This document shows, one piece after another, positions 1 to 7,708 of a stretch of DNA of 64,000 nt. The position numbers and the translations under genes are program-made. The notes beneath the pieces are model-generated. The model did no database searches. It saw only the letters and a list, made by a program, of their open reading frames with translations, and was not told the origin of the DNA. The DNA is from Burkholderiales bacterium (lineage in GTDB: Bacteria; Pseudomonadota; Gammaproteobacteria; Burkholderiales; Ga0077523). The DNA lies in assembly GCA_019745565.1 (NCBI GenBank), contig JAIESW010000038.1, positions 1 through 64,000 of the forward strand, written 5' to 3'. The first letter of the stretch is position 1. Every line of letters begins with the position of its first letter.

Positions 1-428
1 TCATGGCGACGCTCCCGTTCGCCCTGATCGGCGGCATCTGGCTGCTCTGGCTGCTGGACTACAACCTCTCGGTCGCCAGCGCGGTGGGCTTCATCGCCCT
101 GGCAGGCGTTTCCGCCGAGTTCGGCGTGATCATGCTCTTGTACCTGAAGCACGCCTGGGATGCGCGCATCGAGCAAGGCCGAACGAGCTTCGCCGATCTG
201 CTCGAGGCCATACGTGAGGGCGCAGTCTTGCGCGTCCGACCGAAGGCGATGACGGTGGCGGTAATCCTGGCAGGACTCTTTCCCATCATGTGGGGCAGCG
301 GCACGGGATCCGAAGTCATGCAGCGCATCGCCGCCCCCATGGTGGGAGGCATGATCACGGCGCCGCTGCTGTCGATGTTCGTAATACCGGCCGCGTACTT
401 GCTCTTGCGACGGAGCCGGTTGCGGTAG
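1..428 (+). CDS. CusA/CzcA-type RND efflux pump, C-terminal part (cut by window edge)
   Basis: This is the last ~141 residues of a heavy-metal RND inner-membrane pump; the gene starts before the window and the reading frame is open from base 1. It shows the conserved final transmembrane helices, including [15 protein letters not shown] and the RVRPKAMT loop, and ends in a Leu/Arg-rich cytoplasmic tail. It aligns without gaps to the end of the complete CusA at 7705-10926, with about 18 differences over 137 residues, so the two are close paralogues. The metal-binding porter domain is not visible, so its substrate (Cu, Ag or other) cannot be read here. Confidence 0.9.
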   Translation, partial: MATLPFALIGGIWLLWLLDYNLSVASAVGFIALAGVSAEFGVIMLLYLKHAWDARIEQGRTSFADLLEAIREGAVLRVRPKAMTVAVILAGLFPIMWGSGTGSEVMQRIAAPMVGGMITAPLLSMFVIPAAYLLLRRSRLR

Positions 429-625
429 GCGGAGCAGCGGGCACCGGTCAGCGCGCGAGGCGACCAGGTGGAGCCATGCAGGACCTACTGGGAAGCACGT
501 GGAATCAGGCTGCTGTCGCACACCGAAAGGGCCGAGATAAGCACGATGCGTCAGTTTTCGCAGTGGACAGCGGCTGCGGACAATGTCCTCGTGTCCTGAA
601 ACCGGCTCGTCCATCTGTCACAGAT

Positions 626-653
626 TTGCAATCAGTCTAATGATCGTTAGAAT
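626..653 (+). promoter_or_regulatory. Sigma-70-type promoter of the ArsR-rhodanese gene
   Basis: TTGCAA at 626-631 and TAGAAT at 648-653 are separated by 16 bp. A start point about 7 nt after the -10 box falls on or next to the ATG at 660, and no Shine-Dalgarno sequence precedes that ATG, so the mRNA may be leaderless. The placement is inferred from sequence only. Confidence 0.55.
636..651. promoter_or_regulatory. Dyad operator, likely autoregulatory ArsR site
   Basis: TCTAA-TGATCG-TTAGA is a 16-bp inverted repeat with 5-bp perfect arms and a GATC core. It overlaps the spacer and -10 box of the promoter of the downstream ArsR-family gene. ArsR-family repressors typically bind AT-rich dyads at their own promoter and leave when the sensor cysteines are modified or metal binds. 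Assignment to this regulator is inferred from position. Confidence 0.5.
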
Positions 654-659
654 GTTTGC

Positions 660-1331
660 ATGGACAACCGCACCGTCAAGCATCTGCTGTACGAACAGGT
701 GGCCCGGATCGGCCGGGCCGTCTCGAGCCCGAAGCGTCTCGAGCTGCTCGAGTTGCTGGCCCAGAGCGACAAGACCGTGGAGGAACTGGCCGGCGAACTT
801 TCGGTGGACGTCAAGCTGACCAGCGCGCATCTCAAGGCACTGCGCGAGGCGCGGCTCGTGACCGTCCGGCGCCAGGGCAAGTACATGGTCTACCGGCTGT
901 CGGGCGAGGACGTTGCGGCGCTCTGGGTGGCGCTGCGGGAAGTGGCCGAAGAGCACCTGCTCGAACTGCAGCTCCAGCTCGATCGCATGGCCCGGGATCC
1001 CGGGGCACTCGCTTCGGTAACCCGCAAGGCCCTGCTCAAGCAGGCTCGGCGGGGCGAGATCGTCATGATCGACGTGCGTCCCGAGGCGGAGTTCGAAACA
1101 GCGCACCTGCCGTTCGCGCGCTCCATGCCGCTCGCGGAACTGAAGCGGCGCCTCGCAGAACTGCCGAAGAGCAGGCAGATCGTGGCCTATTGCCGCGGCC
1201 CGTTCTGCATGCTGGCCGGCGAGGCCGTGAAGATCCTGCAAGGCCGAGGGTTTCGCGCACGCAAGCTGGCCGACGGCATCAGCGAATGGCGTGCTGCCGG
1301 CATGCGCCTGGAGTCCGCAGCCACGGATTGA
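660..1331 (+). CDS. ArsR-family regulator fused to a rhodanese domain
   Basis: A 223-residue two-domain protein. Residues ~1-95 form an ArsR winged helix (SSPKRLELLELL, then the recognition helix near TSAHLKALREARLV). Residues ~120-215 form a rhodanese domain with the active-site loop YCRGPFCM, whose first Cys would carry a persulfide. It probably represses its own operon and responds to sulfane sulfur, as in BigR/SqrR-like systems, although those lack a fused rhodanese. It is followed 12 bp later by a persulfide-dioxygenase-like hydrolase, which supports a sulfide-stress role. Metal sensing is the alternative, given the copper genes on both sides. Confidence 0.88.
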   Translation: MDNRTVKHLLYEQVARIGRAVSSPKRLELLELLAQSDKTVEELAGELSVDVKLTSAHLKALREARLVTVRRQGKYMVYRLSGEDVAALWVALREVAEEHLLELQLQLDRMARDPGALASVTRKALLKQARRGEIVMIDVRPEAEFETAHLPFARSMPLAELKRRLAELPKSRQIVAYCRGPFCMLAGEAVKILQGRGFRARKLADGISEWRAAGMRLESAATD

Positions 1332-1343
1332 GGGGAGACGACG

Positions 1344-2075
1344 ATGTTCTTCCGACAACTGGCAACCCGTGAAGCGTCCCTGTCCTACTTCTTCGGCTGC
1401 GCCGGGATGGGCAAGGCAGTGGCCATCGACGTCGTGGCCGGTGACGAGGATTGGTTCGTGGAGGAGGCCCGGCGCGCCAACGTCATCGTCACGCACGTCG
1501 TCGACACGCACGTGCATGCGGACCACTACTCGGGCGGGCGGGCGCTGGCCCGGATGCTCGGCGCACCTTACTGTCTTCACGAATCCGCCCTATCCCTCGT
1601 ACGCTTCCCGTTCGAGCCGCTGCGGGACAGCGCCGTGCTGGACGTCGGCAACGTGAAGATCGAGGTGCTGCACACGCCGGGCCACACCACGGACAGCGTC
1701 TGCCTGCTGGTCACCGACCGGCGCCGCGGCGACGCGCCCTGGTTCGTGATCACCGGCGACACGCTCTTCGTCGGCTCCACGGGTCGACCGGACCTCGCGG
1801 GCCGCGAAAACGAGATGGCCGCGCTGCTGTACGACAGCCTCCATGCGCGTCTGCTGCCGCTGCCGGACGAGATCGAGATCTTTCCGGGCCATCAGGCCGG
1901 CAGCGCCTGCGGCGCCGGGCTATCAGGCAAGCCCTCCTCGACCCTCGGTTTCGAAAAGCGCTGGAACCCGGCGCTGTCGATGGACAAGCCGAGCTTCATC
2001 GCCCACGTGACCAAGGACATCCCGCAACGTCCCGCCGACATGGCGAGGATCATCGATACCAACCTCGCGGCGTAG
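1344..2075 (+). CDS. MBL-fold hydrolase, persulfide dioxygenase (ETHE1/Blh)-like
   Basis: A 243-residue metallo-beta-lactamase-fold protein. The metal site THVHADH lies near residue 55, followed by the HTPGHT histidine, the Asp in ITGDTLF and the late FPGHQ histidine. This pattern fits ETHE1/Blh-type enzymes, which oxidise glutathione persulfide to sulfite with a single iron. The start has a GGGGAGA ribosome site. It is sandwiched between the ArsR-rhodanese regulator and an MFS carrier with almost no spacing, so the three are likely one operon. A glyoxalase II-type activity cannot be excluded from sequence alone. Confidence 0.82.
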   Translation: MFFRQLATREASLSYFFGCAGMGKAVAIDVVAGDEDWFVEEARRANVIVTHVVDTHVHADHYSGGRALARMLGAPYCLHESALSLVRFPFEPLRDSAVLDVGNVKIEVLHTPGHTTDSVCLLVTDRRRGDAPWFVITGDTLFVGSTGRPDLAGRENEMAALLYDSLHARLLPLPDEIEIFPGHQAGSACGAGLSGKPSSTLGFEKRWNPALSMDKPSFIAHVTKDIPQRPADMARIIDTNLAA

Positions 2076-2078
2076 GCC

Positions 2079-3374
2079 GTGCACCTCGAACACGGCATCG
2101 GCGCGAACCGGACGCAGTTCGCGCACCAGCTCCTGCAGGTGCTGCTGGTCGGATCGACGCTCGGCATGATGCGCACCGTTGTCCCGGCATTGGCCGAAGC
2201 GGAGTTCGGTGTACCGAAGGGATCATTTCTCCTGCTCGTCGCTTTCGTCGTTGCCTTCGGTGTCGTGAAGGGTACCCTCAACTTCGTCGCCGGACGGCTG
2301 TCGGAGCGGATCGGTCGCCAGCGTGTGCTGGTGATCGGTTGGAGTGTGGCGCTGCCGATACCGATCATCGTCTGGCAGGCGCAGGACTGGAGCTGGGTCG
2401 TGTTCGCCACCGTGCTTCTCGGCATCAACCAGGGCCTCACGTGGTCCATGACGCAGACAGCGAAGCTGGATCTGACCCGCCTCGATGAACGCGGCCTCAC
2501 GATCGGACTGAACGAGTTCGCCGGCTACGTCGGCGTGGCGCTGGCGGGCATTGCCACCGCCTACCTGGCGGTCGGTCTCGGCGTGCGCGAGGCCTTGCTG
2601 GTCTTCGGTCTCGCGGTGATCGGGCTTGCGTTGGCGCTCAGCTGGTTCGCCGTGGTCGATACCCGTCCCTGGGCGGTGGCCGAGGCCGCCCGGCATCGCG
2701 ACCGGAAGACCGCGGGCCCGCCGCCGCGCTATCCGCGGAATGTCTCCGTTCGCCCGGATACGTGGGAAGTCTTCAGACTCGTGTCATGGCGCGATGCGAG
2801 ACTCGCGGCGATCAGTCAGGCGGGACTCGTCGAGAAATTCGTCGACGCGCTCGTGTGGGTCTTCTATCCCGTGTTCCTGTACGAGCGCGGCGTGGGACTG
2901 GGCGGAATCGGCTGGATCATCGGCGTCTACGGGTTCGTCTGGGGCGGCATGCAGCTTTTCACGGGGAGGCTGTCCGATCGCAGCGGACGCCACCTGCTCA
3001 ACGTGTGGGGTATGTGGATCTGTGGCCTCGGTGTGGCGATGATGGTGCTGGGTTCCGGCATCGCGTGGTGGTCGCTCTCCGCGGGCGTGTCGGGCCTGGG
3101 CATGGCTTTGCTCTATCCGAATCTGTCGGCTGCGGTCGCCGACATCTCACATCCGGAATGGCGCGGTTCGGCCATCGGCATCTACCGGTTCTGGCGCGAC
3201 CTCGGCTATGCCGTGGGCGCTCTCGGCCTCGGGATCGCAGCGCAGGCGGGGGGACACATGGAAACAGCCTTCTGGTTCGTGGCGTTGTCCATGTTCGCCT
3301 CCGGCGGATTGCTGTATTGGTTTGGCGAGGAAACACACCCGCGCATGCATCCCGGAAAGCGGCACAGCGGGTGA
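2079..3374 (+). CDS. MFS transporter
   Basis: A 431-residue major-facilitator protein with about 12 hydrophobic helices and the loop A-type signature GRLSERIGRQRV after helix 2, plus a second related loop GRLSDRSGRH in the C-terminal half. It starts with GTG only 3 bp after the stop of the persulfide-dioxygenase-like gene, so it is translationally coupled to it. The substrate is unknown; the operon suggests export of a sulfur compound or drug-like molecule. The convergent Met-rich gene begins its 3' end ~140 bp away. Confidence 0.85.
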   Translation: MHLEHGIGANRTQFAHQLLQVLLVGSTLGMMRTVVPALAEAEFGVPKGSFLLLVAFVVAFGVVKGTLNFVAGRLSERIGRQRVLVIGWSVALPIPIIVWQAQDWSWVVFATVLLGINQGLTWSMTQTAKLDLTRLDERGLTIGLNEFAGYVGVALAGIATAYLAVGLGVREALLVFGLAVIGLALALSWFAVVDTRPWAVAEAARHRDRKTAGPPPRYPRNVSVRPDTWEVFRLVSWRDARLAAISQAGLVEKFVDALVWVFYPVFLYERGVGLGGIGWIIGVYGFVWGGMQLFTGRLSDRSGRHLLNVWGMWICGLGVAMMVLGSGIAWWSLSAGVSGLGMALLYPNLSAAVADISHPEWRGSAIGIYRFWRDLGYAVGALGLGIAAQAGGHMETAFWFVALSMFASGGLLYWFGEETHPRMHPGKRHSG

Positions 3375-3449
3375 CGGGCAACGTGGGCTCGCAGTTGACT
3401 CAACCGCGAGGCTTCGCACGCGGCGATGTCCGGCCTCCTCGATCGATCG

Positions 3450-3478
3450 ACCGGGAGCATGCTCGCGCGGCTCCCGGT
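3450..3478. terminator. 9-bp GC-rich hairpin between convergent genes
   Basis: ACCGGGAGC pairs perfectly with GCTCCCGGT across an 11-nt loop. It sits between the 3' ends of the MFS gene and the convergent Met-rich gene and could act in both directions. No T-run follows on either strand, so it may only protect 3' ends. Confidence 0.35.
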
Positions 3479-3517
3479 AGACACGACGCGCATGCGCGCC
3501 CTGCGTCGGAGTGCCGC

Positions 3518-3865
3518 CTACTTGCACCCCATCATCATCATGTGATGCTCACCCATCATCTGATCGACCATGGATTGCATCAGCTTCTGATGTTCGGCGA
3601 TCCACTCCTTCTGCTGCTGCGGCGTCATGTCGTCGCGCGGCTTCATCGCCTGCATCTTGCCCATGGATTCGTCCATCATCTTCATGTGCTCGGACATGAG
3701 CTTGCGCCGCTCCTCACCCTTCGCCTTCTCGGCCTCGGACAGCTTGTGCTTCGATTCCTGCATGCGCTGCATCATCTGCTGCTGCGCCGCGTCGGGGCCC
3801 GCGAGGGCGCCGAAGGACAGGGTCAGGAACCCCGTCGTCAAGCCCGCCAGTATCGCGTTTCGCAT
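3518..3865 (-). CDS. Small periplasmic Met/His-rich protein, probable copper binder
   Basis: A 115-residue protein starting MRNAILAGLTTG with a cleavable signal peptide ending near LAG. The mature part is helical and charged, with at least a dozen methionines, and ends HHMMMMGCK, a soft-metal-binding tail. I start at the second ATG because GAGGAG lies 8 nt upstream; the ATG two codons earlier is too close to it. It is divergent from copZ and sits in a copper gene cluster, so periplasmic Cu(I) buffering is likely. It does not match a family I can name with certainty; Spy/CpxP-like helical proteins are an alternative. Confidence 0.75.
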   Translation of the reverse strand: MRNAILAGLTTGFLTLSFGALAGPDAAQQQMMQRMQESKHKLSEAEKAKGEERRKLMSEHMKMMDESMGKMQAMKPRDDMTPQQQKEWIAEHQKLMQSMVDQMMGEHHMMMMGCK

Positions 3866-3962
3866 GGACATATCTCCTCTCGTGGACGGTCGACCGCTCA
3901 CGACTCTCCGGTCTTTCGGGTCGACCACGTGTGACACGCTACGCCCGGTCCTTTGAGAACCT

Positions 3963-3976
3963 TTGACGTACGTCAA
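3963..3976. promoter_or_regulatory. Perfect 14-bp palindrome plus TCAAAGG direct repeats
   Basis: TTGACGTACGTCAA is a perfect palindrome ~100 bp upstream of the Met-rich gene and ~190 bp upstream of copZ. On the minus strand it runs straight into two TCAAAGG repeats spaced 10 bp apart. This looks like a regulator binding site for the divergent region; the regulator is unknown. Confidence 0.45.
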
Positions 3977-4093
3977 CGTCGGTGATTCTGCGCGGCGCGA
4001 AGCTGCACGAGGCTTCTTCGAACACGACGTCGTGAAGTTCTGACCGCGCGCTCCAGGGGCCCCGACCCATCCGCCGACTCCTGCATGTCGCAC

Positions 4094-4124
4094 TTGACCT
4101 TCCCATCGTGGCAACGTCCAGACT
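4094..4124 (+). promoter_or_regulatory. MerR/CueR-type promoter of copZ
   Basis: TTGACC (4094-4099) and CAGACT (4119-4124) are separated by 19 bp, the overlong spacer typical of MerR-family promoters. The spacer contains an imperfect dyad (ACCTTCC, 7 bp, GCAACGT) like the CueR box. The same arrangement occurs upstream of copA at 10834-10864, with only three base differences over the 31 bp. Confidence 0.7.
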
Positions 4125-4162
4125 GCGAACTGGCGACTTGCCGTTCAACGAAGGAGAAACCC

Positions 4163-4354
4163 ATGCTCGAATTCCGGATCCCGTCCATGACCTGCGGACA
4201 CTGCGTCGGTGTCGTGACCAGGACGGCTCAGACCGTCGATCCCGCTGCCCGCGTCGACGTTTCCCTGCCGTCGCACCGTGTTCGCATCGACACGCAGGTG
4301 CCCCGGCAATCGATGCGGAACGCGCTGGCCGAGGCCGGCTACCCGCCCGAGTGA
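4163..4354 (+). CDS. copZ: CopZ-like copper chaperone (HMA domain)
   Basis: A 63-residue single heavy-metal-associated domain. The Cu(I) motif MTCGHC is at residues 9-14 and the expected betaalphabeta pattern follows, ending AGYPPE. AAGGAG precedes the ATG by 7 nt. It lies directly behind a CueR-type promoter. It probably delivers Cu(I) to the CopA ATPase at 10923, which itself lacks an N-terminal HMA domain, so a free chaperone makes sense. Confidence 0.88.
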   Translation: MLEFRIPSMTCGHCVGVVTRTAQTVDPAARVDVSLPSHRVRIDTQVPRQSMRNALAEAGYPPE

Positions 4355-4558
4355 AGTACCGGCGGCGCGTTGCCGGTGGTTGCCGCTTGCAGCGCGTCGC
4401 CGCCCCCCAGCACGCCGAATCCCATGCGTTTGAAATATGATTGCGCCGTCTGAACTCGGTTTCGAAAAGACGGATCGAACGACTGTCCGGTGCGGACTTG
4501 ACCCGCGCCGGAACCGGTCGCATCCTCTTCTTCGCTGCTTGAGGACCATCGTCAGCTC

Positions 4559-4933
4559 ATGAACCGCGTTTCCCGTCGCTTCGTAGCCGCCGCAGCCGTT
4601 ATCGCGCTGCTGTTCGCCACCTTGTCCGTGGCCGCCTACGCTTGCCCCGAGACGTCGGCAACGATGGGCACGGAGTCCGCCATGCCGGAGGGATGTCCGG
4701 ACCGGGACCAATCCCAGCTCAACCTCTGCAAGGCCCACTGCACGGCGGAGCAGCAACAGGCCGGGACGACGGCACCGGATGTCCCGCCCCTCGTGCTCCA
4801 GCACGGCCTGCTCGCATCGTTGCTGCCGACGATGCCCGGACACTCTCCCGCGTTCCTTCCGCCTTCGAAGGCGACGCCGGAGCACGCGACCGACCCACCC
4901 ATCGCGATCCGGAACTACTGCTTCCGGTTGTGA
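4559..4933 (+). CDS. Secreted Cys-rich hypothetical protein of the copper cluster
   Basis: A 124-residue protein with a clear signal peptide (residues ~1-28, cleavage near AYA). The mature part has cysteines in CPET, GCPD, LCKAHC and a C-terminal RNYCFRL. Proteins of this kind precede heavy-metal RND operons in many betaproteobacteria and may bind or sense metal, but I cannot assign a family. It is 78 bp upstream of the CusC-type gene on the same strand, so it is likely the first gene of the cusCBA transcript. Confidence 0.7.
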   Translation: MNRVSRRFVAAAAVIALLFATLSVAAYACPETSATMGTESAMPEGCPDRDQSQLNLCKAHCTAEQQQAGTTAPDVPPLVLQHGLLASLLPTMPGHSPAFLPPSKATPEHATDPPIAIRNYCFRL

Positions 4934-5011
4934 GACTCCCCGGCGCCTGATCCGCGTCCGTCGCCGCGACTCTCGCGGCAACGGCCTCGTCATTCGTCGT
5001 CCGGAGGTCTC

Positions 5012-6322
5012 ATGCTGCCGTTCTTCTGCGCGCCGCTGCGCGCGCGCTCCATCGCCAGGCTCGGGGCTCTGTCCCTCGCCGTACTGCTCGTTCCGATCCC
5101 CGCTTCGCTTCGTGCGGCCGATGCACCGCTGACGCTCGATGCCGCACGCCGATACGCGGCGGAGCGCTCGCGCCTTCTGGTGGGTCGAGAGGCCCAGGCC
5201 GCTGCCGCGCGCGATCGCGCCGCTGCGGCAACGCGCCTGCCGGACCCCACGCTGCGCCTCGGCGTGAACAACCTGCCGGTCACCGGCGAGGAGCGCTTCA
5301 GCCTCACGCAGGACTTCATGACGATGCGCTCCGTCGGCATCGCCCAGGAGTTCACGCGCGAAGAGAAGCGCCGCGCTCGCCAGGCCCGCTTCGAGCGCGA
5401 AGCCGATGCCGCCGGGGCCGCACAGGCTGCAGCCCATGCCGATCTCGATCGGGAAGTGGCGCTCGCGTGGTTCGAGAGGCACTTCGAAGAGGCGCGTCGC
5501 GCCCTGCTGCTGCGCAGCCGGGACGAGGCAAGGCTGCAGATCGAGGCCAGCGAAGCGCTGCTGCGCAGCGGACGCGGTCTGCCGGCGGACGTGATCATGG
5601 CGCGTTCGTCGGTGGAGCAGCTCGGCGACCGCGTCGCCGAAGCGGATCAACGCATCGCCGCCGCGACGAACGCGCTCGCGCGCTGGATCGGCCCGCCGGC
5701 GGATGGTCCGCTCGCTCCGCCACCCGCTTTCGACGCCCTGCCGTTCTCCGACGAGGATCTGTCCGGCCGGCTCGCGCACCATCCGCAGCTCGCCGTCATG
5801 ACCAGACAGGTGGACGTGGCCCGCGCGCAGGCGGAGATCGCCCGCACCGAGCGCCGCTCCGACTGGAGCCTCGAGTTCATGTACAGCCAGCGCGGCGCGG
5901 CGTACTCGAACATGATCTCGGTGAACGTCTCGATTCCCCTGCAGTGGAACCGGAAGGATCGGCAGGACCGCGAACTGGCCGCGGAGTTGTCCACGGTCGA
6001 AGCGCTGCGGGCCGAGCGCGAGGAGGCGCTGCGCGCCCACGAAGCCGAGGTGCGCGAGATGCTGCTGGAAAGCGGCAGCAAGCGCGAGCGCATCAAACGC
6101 TACGACGTCTCGCTGTTACCGCTCGCGCAGGATCGCACACGGGCGGCGCTCGCCTCCTATCGCGCGGGGAACGGGCCGCTCGGCGCAGTCCTCGACGCGC
6201 GCCGCAGCGAGATCGAGGTGCAGCTCGACCGGCTCCAGTTGCAGCGCGACGTCGCGCGCCTCTGGGCACAACTCAACTATCTGGTCCCTGCCGGCCATGC
6301 GGCGGCACCGTCGAACCGCTAG
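5012..6322 (+). CDS. CusC/CzcC-like outer-membrane efflux channel (TolC family)
   Basis: A 436-residue outer-membrane factor. It has an N-terminal signal sequence (to about residue 33, SLRAADAP) and two long helical repeats rich in Ala, Arg and Glu, as in TolC-family proteins. The start follows GGAGG by 4 nt. It would form the trimeric exit duct for the CusB/CusA pump encoded next. There is no lipobox Cys at the cleavage site, unlike E. coli CusC. Confidence 0.87.
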   Translation: MLPFFCAPLRARSIARLGALSLAVLLVPIPASLRAADAPLTLDAARRYAAERSRLLVGREAQAAAARDRAAAATRLPDPTLRLGVNNLPVTGEERFSLTQDFMTMRSVGIAQEFTREEKRRARQARFEREADAAGAAQAAAHADLDREVALAWFERHFEEARRALLLRSRDEARLQIEASEALLRSGRGLPADVIMARSSVEQLGDRVAEADQRIAAATNALARWIGPPADGPLAPPPAFDALPFSDEDLSGRLAHHPQLAVMTRQVDVARAQAEIARTERRSDWSLEFMYSQRGAAYSNMISVNVSIPLQWNRKDRQDRELAAELSTVEALRAEREEALRAHEAEVREMLLESGSKRERIKRYDVSLLPLAQDRTRAALASYRAGNGPLGAVLDARRSEIEVQLDRLQLQRDVARLWAQLNYLVPAGHAAAPSNR

Positions 6323-6340
6323 AGCCCACCGGAGTCCGTC

Positions 6341-7708
6341 ATGAAGCGCAATCGTCTCTCCTTCGGCATCGTCATCGCCGCCATTGCCATCGCCATCGGC
6401 TACGGTCTTTACTCGCTCGGCGCAAAGCGCGCCGCAACCGTGTCCCATGTGCCATCGACGGCCACGCCGACGTCCGCCGCACCTAAGCCGGTTCCCCAGA
6501 CCGTCGCCGAAGGCGAAGCCGCCACCCGGCGCCACCTGGCGAACAACCTCAAGGCCGGCGACCTCGATCCGGATTTCGCACGGCGCATCCTCTACTACCA
6601 GGATCCCATGAATCCCGGCCAGCGCTTCGACAAGCCCGGCAAGTCGCCTTTCATGGACATGATGCTGGTGCCGGTCTACGCGGATGCCGACGCCGACCGC
6701 GGCACCGTCACGGTGAGCCCGCGCATGCAGCAGAACCTCGGCGTTCGCACCGCACCGGTGGTCGAAGCCCTCCTGAGCCCGCAGGTGTCCGCCGTCGGTG
6801 CCATCGCCTACAACGAGCGCGACCTGGCGGTAGTGCAGGCGCGCGCCAACGGTTTCGTCGAACGACTGCACGTTCGCGCGAGTCTGGATCGCGTGGCGGC
6901 CGGCCAGCCCCTGGTCGATCTCTACGTCCCCGACTGGATCGCCGCTCAGGAGGAGTACCTCGCGGTGCGCCGGATGCAGGGCAGCGACCTCGGCGCGCTC
7001 GTCGATGGCGCGCGCCAGCGCATGCGTCAAGTCGGCATGAGCGAGCAGCAGATCGGTCTGGTGGAGACCACCGGGCAACCGCAGCCGAGGATCACCCTGA
7101 CCGCACCGATCGGTGGCGTCATCGTCGAACTGGCGGTGCGCGAAGGCATGACCGTCGCCACGGGCACGACGCTGGTCCGCATCAACGGCCTGTCCACCGT
7201 CTGGGCGAATGCGGAAGTGGCGGAATCCCAGGCGGCCCTCGTCCGCCCCGGCAGCCGCGTCGAGGCGCAGACGGCCGCATTTCCCGGCACGACCTTCTCG
7301 GGCAAGGTGCAATCGATCCTGCCGGATGTGAACCCGGTGACGCGCACGCTCAAGGCGCGCATAGAACTCGCGAATCCCGGCGCCCGTCTCGTGCCGGGCA
7401 TGTTCGCCTCGATGCGGTTCACCGATGCGCGGTCGACGAAGGTCCTGCAGGTACCCACCGAAGCGGTCATCCAGACCGGGCGGCGCACGGTCGTGATGGT
7501 GGCGGAGGACGGCGGCCGCTTCCGCCCGGTGGGCGTCGAGATCGGCATCGAGACCGGCGGCCGCACCGAGATCCGGCGCGGCCTGGAGGTCGGCCAGCAC
7601 GTGGTGGTCTCGTCCCAGTTCCTGATCGACTCCGAGGCGAGCCTGCGCGGTTTCGAGGCGCGCGCCGGTGACGCTCCCCATGCAGCCCACGACGGGAGCA
7701 AGCCGTGA
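6341..7708 (+). CDS. CusB-like periplasmic adaptor of RND copper pump
   Basis: A 455-residue membrane-fusion protein. Residues ~8-25 form an N-terminal membrane anchor or signal. A heavy-metal-binding (HMBD/YHS-like) segment around residues 85-110 reads YYQDPMNP...MDMMLVPVY. The lipoyl/barrel hairpin parts and a final beta-barrel follow. Methionine-rich metal loading is as expected for Cu(I)/Ag(I) CusB proteins. Its stop overlaps the GTG start of cusA by 4 nt, so the two are co-translated. Confidence 0.9.
   Translation: MKRNRLSFGIVIAAIAIAIGYGLYSLGAKRAATVSHVPSTATPTSAAPKPVPQTVAEGEAATRRHLANNLKAGDLDPDFARRILYYQDPMNPGQRFDKPGKSPFMDMMLVPVYADADADRGTVTVSPRMQQNLGVRTAPVVEALLSPQVSAVGAIAYNERDLAVVQARANGFVERLHVRASLDRVAAGQPLVDLYVPDWIAAQEEYLAVRRMQGSDLGALVDGARQRMRQVGMSEQQIGLVETTGQPQPRITLTAPIGGVIVELAVREGMTVATGTTLVRINGLSTVWANAEVAESQAALVRPGSRVEAQTAAFPGTTFSGKVQSILPDVNPVTRTLKARIELANPGARLVPGMFASMRFTDARSTKVLQVPTEAVIQTGRRTVVMVAEDGGRFRPVGVEIGIETGGRTEIRRGLEVGQHVVVSSQFLIDSEASLRGFEARAGDAPHAAHDGSKP

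Noticed and set aside
4145..6040. A 631-codon minus-strand frame opposite cusC
   Set aside because: It is a shadow of the cusC gene, with no family pattern.
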